Assembly: GCA_036346255.1 (NCBI GenBank)
Contig: CM070633.1
Coordinates: 10,106,001-10,170,000 of the forward strand
Length of the DNA stretch: 64,000 nucleotides
DNA from: Ampelocalamus luodianensis
Taxonomy: Eukaryota; Streptophyta; Magnoliopsida; Poales; Poaceae
Reading direction: 5' to 3'
Shown: piece by piece, positions 59,578 through 64,000 of the stretch
How the letters are laid out: each line of letters opens with the position of its first letter
Numbering within the stretch: position 1 is the first letter of the stretch
Program-made: the position numbers and the translations under genes
The notes under the pieces: model-generated
Seen by the model: the letters and a program-made list of their open reading frames with translations, nothing else
What the model was told of the DNA's origin: nothing
Database searches by the model: none

Positions 59578-61885
59578 TGTAATACCCTATAAAAGGATTC
59601 AGGAGAAAATTTAAAGATTTAAAGGAAACGAGTGATCGGAAGTCGATTTAGGGGGAGGACCTTCTAGAAAATAATTGATTTAGTGGGAGGAGAAGGGGGT
59701 TTTTTTTTTGTGAAAATGCAGCAACCTGGGCCTGGGCTTCGGCCCATTAGGCCCTCTAGTGGCCGGCCAAGGGGGGGGGAGGCACCCCTTTTCTCCCCCC
59801 ACCAAACCCTAGCCGCCCCCACCAAAACTCCCTTGCGCCCCCTCCCACTCCCCATGGCCGCCACCCCCTCCCCCCCCTTGTGCGCCTCCTCCTCCTAGGG
59901 CATCCCTCCTGGTCGTGGTTCCCTCCCCTTTGCACCCTCCTCGCTGCCGGTGAAGGAAGATCTTTCTCCACGCCCGCCGACGAGGAAGAAGAAGGAGATC
60001 ATTTGGAGGCGACCGACTGTTGGAGGAAGAAGAAGGTGAGGAAGGAGACCATCTTCATGGGGGAGAGCTCGCTGGTGGGTGCTCGTCGTGCCCGGCAATC
60101 GATTCGTCAAGGGTAACCCCGGATTCCCCCGAGTAGATGCATCTTTTGATTGTTGTAGCAATGTCGGTATTTCTGTCTCCTCAGGATAGATCGCCGTAGA
60201 CAGACGTTTCCGTGTAGTTAAGTACGAATTCAGTCTTGGTCATCTCCTAGAAAGTTGTAGAGGACGTCAATAGCTTTCAATGAAGTGCTAGATCGTATTT
60301 TTTGGACCTCTGTAGCAAAAATTATGATTTTATTAGTGCAACTGTCCTACGAATTTGTCAGTGTTTTAACAGGTTTTAGTAATCTGACTTGTGCGATACG
60401 TTAAAGAGGGAATTAGAGGATCTCAGTATAACGAAAGTTGTAGATAATTATCGTAGATTTCAGGGAAGCACAAGAATGCAAAATTTGGATAAACGAGCTG
60501 AAAGTTATGATTGTTTTAGTGTTCTGTCCAGAGGGCATGACGTGAAATCGATGTTTTGTTAATTAGGTTAAAAAGGATTTTAGATGGCCGAATCAGGGAT
60601 TCTCACCAACTAGGTTTAGTTGGATAATTTGATAACCTTTTAATGAAGTCCAAGAACACCTAATTTAGACCCCTGTACAGAAAGATATGAATTTTAGAAC
60701 TTGACTGATTACAGAAGGCACAAATCAGCATTTAGGAAATTGGAGTCGGGATCGCGTTGTAAGCTAAGGCTAGTTTGTGTTTGCTTTTGTAATTTTTGTG
60801 GTTCATTACTGTGGTCTTAGCTTATGATCTTAATGTATTAGGTGGGGGATTAGTACCGGAGGCAGCCCCGTCACGCCCTCCATTCTCACACAGTTAAGGC
60901 AAGTGCATTGTTTGTTATATGAGTGTGATTGATTGGCTATGTTTGTGTGCTTTTTGATATATGATTGCATAGCAAGATGGCTTACTTGATGATTGTTTAA
61001 GTATGGTGATTGCTCAAATTATGCTTATGCTTTATTTTGGTACAATCTTGTTGTCTTTTGGTAAGATTGATGATGAATAAGAGATGAGCATATGCATATT
61101 GAGAACATGTTGAGGCTTGGTCACGCGGTGACCAAGCATGCTTCCTTTTGAGATCCCCGTCATGAATGTGACGGGCCCGAGATCCCCACACTCGTGGAGT
61201 GTGGGTTTGAGGTCCCCAATACTTGTGAAGTATTGGGCAATTGGTCCCTGTGCGTGCGCGCACAGGCATGGGTATGCGGCGACGGTTGCATACTTTGCAT
61301 TACCGGTGTAATGCACAAAGAAAGATAAAGAGAAAGGATCCTTGAGCATTGCATTTGCATATTAGATGTTTTATTGATGCGTTTCTGACTATGGATGTTG
61401 ATGTTATAACTTTTGTGGTATGCCTATATTTTTTACTTACTGAGTCTGTGGGCTCACTCTTGCTTTTATTATTGTTGTAGGTACCCAATTCAGGAACAGC
61501 ATGCATGGGAGGGAGTAGACTTGATTTGGATTCACTCACTGCCACTCATCTTTAAAGTTGATCAAGTTTTAGTCGTACCTTCATAATTTAGCAAACTGCT
61601 TAAGGGTTGATTAGGATTATACCTCATGCAATGGATTAAGTGTAAAATTGATGAGTAGTGTAATTAGGACTCCTTTGGATATGCTAGTTGATTAGTAGGT
61701 TTTGAACGCCTATTGATGACTCTGGATATTGGATTATTTGTTTATGATTTATCTAAACGTTGGAATCTCTGTGTAGTAACTTTTTAAAGGAGGTTATGTC
61801 GAAATTTGGTAGGTTGAACCTGGTTTTGAATTATTTAATGTTAGATTAGTAGCATTCCAGGCTCACGTTGGGCCGGGGTGTTACG
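59578..61885 (+). mobile_element. S: solo LTR, 2.3 kb, distantly related to N1 LTRs
   Basis: Begins tgtaataccc and ends ggggtgttacg, with TSD gtcaa at 59573-59577 and 61886-61890. The layout resembles the N1 LTR on its sense strand: TGTAATACC start, C/T-rich leader with aagaagaaggtgagg, then repeated 'aaagttgtaga' modules, then a tactgagtctgtgg region. The terminal CG instead of CA is unusual. The C-rich ORFs at 59660-60160 carry no domain. Confidence 0.82.
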
Positions 61886-62436
61886 GTCAATACGTTCCAT
61901 ACCATTACGTGCAAGACCTCAAGACATGAAGCTATCAAGAATGCATCAAGTCATCGCTACCAATCAAGGACAACATGCAATACTCATCGAAGACCATAAG
62001 CAGAAGTTGCGATATCAGCCCAACTATATAGCTTAAGTTTGCCAACACTCATTCCGTGTATTGAGTCGTTTCACCAGCTTATGAGTATCGATCGAGTAGA
62101 TGTTGTATTGTTTCTTAACTTGTATCGTATGTTTTCTTTTGGTATGTCGTACGTAGATCTTTTGATCTTGCGTACAACGTTTGTAGACTTCTCTCCTCAT
62201 AGCTCTCTTTCTCATCCTTTGCTATTATCTCTTTTCTAACAATCCATTGGACTCCTAACCTATCGATGCGCCTGGAACTTAAAAGACGAGTCGACACTTC
62301 AAAACTTCAGACAACTGAAAACCCCTGTATGTAAAGCCAACTTGAAGATAGACTCTTTCTATCTCTTAATTCATTTATCCTTTGTCCGTCTTCTTTCTTT
62401 CTAGCCTCTCCGAATCTCGGGGATGAGATTCCTTCT

Positions 62437-62448
62437 AAGGGGGTAGTT
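62437..62448 (+). other. Element B polypurine tract
   Basis: aagggggtagtt, immediately before the 3' LTR start tgtaatatccc. Confidence 0.75.
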
Positions 62449-64000
62449 TGTAATATCCCAAAGTTCTGTTACTAAAATAAAAATTAATAAAGTTGTTATT
62501 TTATTGAATTTTTCGAGTTTTTCTTGGATTTAAAGTTGAAAAGGAAAATTTAATTAATTACTGGATTATTTTAATTTTTTTAAAAAGCTTTTCCCTATTT
62601 ATTTTAAAGCCAAAATAAATTATTTTCAAATTTAGTTACCAATTATAAGTTGGAAATATTTTATTTAAGTCCAAAATAATTAAAGGAATTTCTGTGAATT
62701 TTTTTAGAATTTTTGGACTCTTTCGGCTATGTTCTAAAAATATTTGATTTATTGCTTAATCTTTTCTCCTGTCACTTGCTCACTTAACATGCAAACCTTC
62801 CCAATGCACTACCACCTTTCCTTCTTTCTTTCTTTGATTATAACCCCTCTCTCATTCTTTTATTCCTTCCTTTCCCTTCCTTTCTTCTCCAAGTCCAGAG
62901 AGCACAACGTGCATGCCGCCATTGATGCCCAATTGAAGCTCATCAAAACCAGCGATTCCTTTCCGTTTTTTTCCACGAAATTGATGGCATTCATATCCCC
63001 ACATCACACCTCCCCCATTTTAGGCCATTAATTCTTTCCTTAATCTCACCAATCCCGCGAATCACACCATGTCCGTCGACGGCATGCAGCCTTGATTACC
63101 TCCCACGGTCCACCTCCACCCCTATATAAGAGAGCCTCAGATGCCTCTCCTCTCCCTCATCCATCCCCTAAAATCTCAGCTCCTCCCTCCCTTTCTCCTC
63201 TCCACAATCGAAGTTTTTCCGTCGTAGGCCGAATGTCGTTCATCAGCCATTTGCGCCACCTCAGTGGAGCTCCGCCACCATCGACCACACCCCCAGCTTC
63301 GCCTCGCGACATTATACGTGGTGCTCCCTCCCTCTTCGCTGGAACCTCGCTGGAGCGTCGCCGCCCCGTGCACCACCGTGCGCCTCCATGGCCGCTGCCG
63401 CCGTCACCGGTCACCGTTTGCCGCACCGCCACCTCCTACGGTCTCGTCGCAAGGTGAGCAATCCGTTTAAGCCATTCGCCGACCACCCTCCCCTTTTCTC
63501 TCCCGATGCCATCCATTTTCTCCATTCTTGCTGTTGGCAGCTTGAAGAAGATGAACAGTACATACATTATCTAGTCATGTATGCATGGTTTGTACATGAA
63601 CATTTTATTCATTTCAAAAATTCGTTCTCTCTCATACAAACTCCAAATTCGTTGATTCTTCCTCCTAAATTCATCTACTATTTTCAGTATTTATTTTGTA
63701 ATTTTTAGATTTTATTCAATTTCTGTTAATTGTTCGGTCCATTTTCCGCGTCATCGCCTTTCTCCTCGCCACCGGCCAACCTTGCGCGTTTCCCCCAACC
63801 AAGGTGAGCGTTGCGTTCCCCGCGGTTCCCTTTTCGTTTTGCCACAAAACTCACCTGCTAACTCCTCTCCGTTTGCCCGAGACGCCGACGACCGCCTACC
63901 ACCCGCCGAAGGTCTTCTCTGTCGCATTCCGCCACCATCCGATGTCCCCCGGCCGAACCATCTGCGGCGTTGGGTTCGCCTCAACATGTTCTACGTCATA
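62449..64000 (+). mobile_element. Element B 3' LTR, cut by the window end
   Basis: Starts tgtaatatcccaaagttctg, closely similar to the start of LTR A. A TATA box cctatataag lies at 63121-63130. A C-rich leader follows, with strong donor-like caaggtgagc at 63448-63457 and 63801-63810. No protein domain in its ORFs. Confidence 0.8.

Larger units (their letters stand above)
59358..62448 (+). mobile_element. Element B interior, non-coding, split by solo LTR S
   Basis: PBS, then about 200 nt to the S insertion (59577), and again 61886-62448. Net interior is only about 780 nt, with no gag or pol. It ends in the polypurine tract aagggggtagtt (62437-62448). So B is a non-autonomous LTR element. Confidence 0.8.

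Noticed and set aside
59660..60160. Pro/Gly/Arg-rich ORFs in solo LTR S
   Set aside because: Low-complexity translation of C-rich leader DNA on both strands.

Overview
The window is plant nuclear DNA, almost certainly from a grass and most likely Oryza or a close relative. The evidence is one 17-exon GT-AG gene of a plant sulfate-transporter family, nested LTR retrotransposons primed by initiator-Met tRNA, small TTA-flanked MITEs and a tRNA-derived SINE. Only one gene looks intact. No tRNA, rRNA or CRISPR features were seen.

Layout. 1-3925: a minus-strand LTR that runs off the window start and contains a 24-28-bp minisatellite. About 4090-4560: a frameshifted CDK-like kinase remnant. 5021-19686 (minus): a SULTR4-type sulfate transporter whose 17 exons join into one 696-residue reading frame. 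Its introns carry an old LTR fragment, a SINE, a small MITE-like element, a non-autonomous gypsy-type element, a long-TIR element and a short solo LTR. 20219-21890: a Ty1/copia 3' remnant with a MITE in its LTR. 21908-24120: a truncated LTR. 24170-25708: a gene fragment with a Myb/SANT-like start.

From about 25.8 kb to the end the DNA is a retrotransposon nest that can be unpicked from target-site duplications (TSDs). The base is an old Ty3/gypsy element G. Its 5' LTR survives in pieces at about 25840-26339, 35294-35550 and 50255-50261; its PBS is at 50264 and its decayed gag-pol lies at 55183-58478. Into the LTR of G went N1 (26340-35293, TSD accat, non-coding) and X (35551-50254, TSD tccat, 4.34-kb LTRs, chromodomain-type gypsy with an extra ORF0). 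Into the leader of G went solo LTR A (50321-54023, TSD ggttg). The pol of G is cut at 58478 and joined to a truncated LTR of element B (PBS 59362, PPT 62437, 3' LTR from 62449 to the window end). Element B itself carries solo LTR S (59578-61885, TSD gtcaa).

Three observations stand out. A block of consecutive short palindromes recurs about 650-880 nt upstream of the LTR 3' end in several diverged LTRs, and the palindromes are kept although their bases change. Arrays of inverted AACGG-containing repeats (resembling M-phase MSA elements) lie in the U3 regions of at least three LTR types. The LTR pairs of X and N1 differ mostly by small indels at CAG/CTG trinucleotides, and both PBSs show the same CAG-to-CG change. 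That suggests sequence errors at CHG-methylated sites, so frameshifts in X may not all be real. All coordinates were read by eye; family names were not checked against a database.
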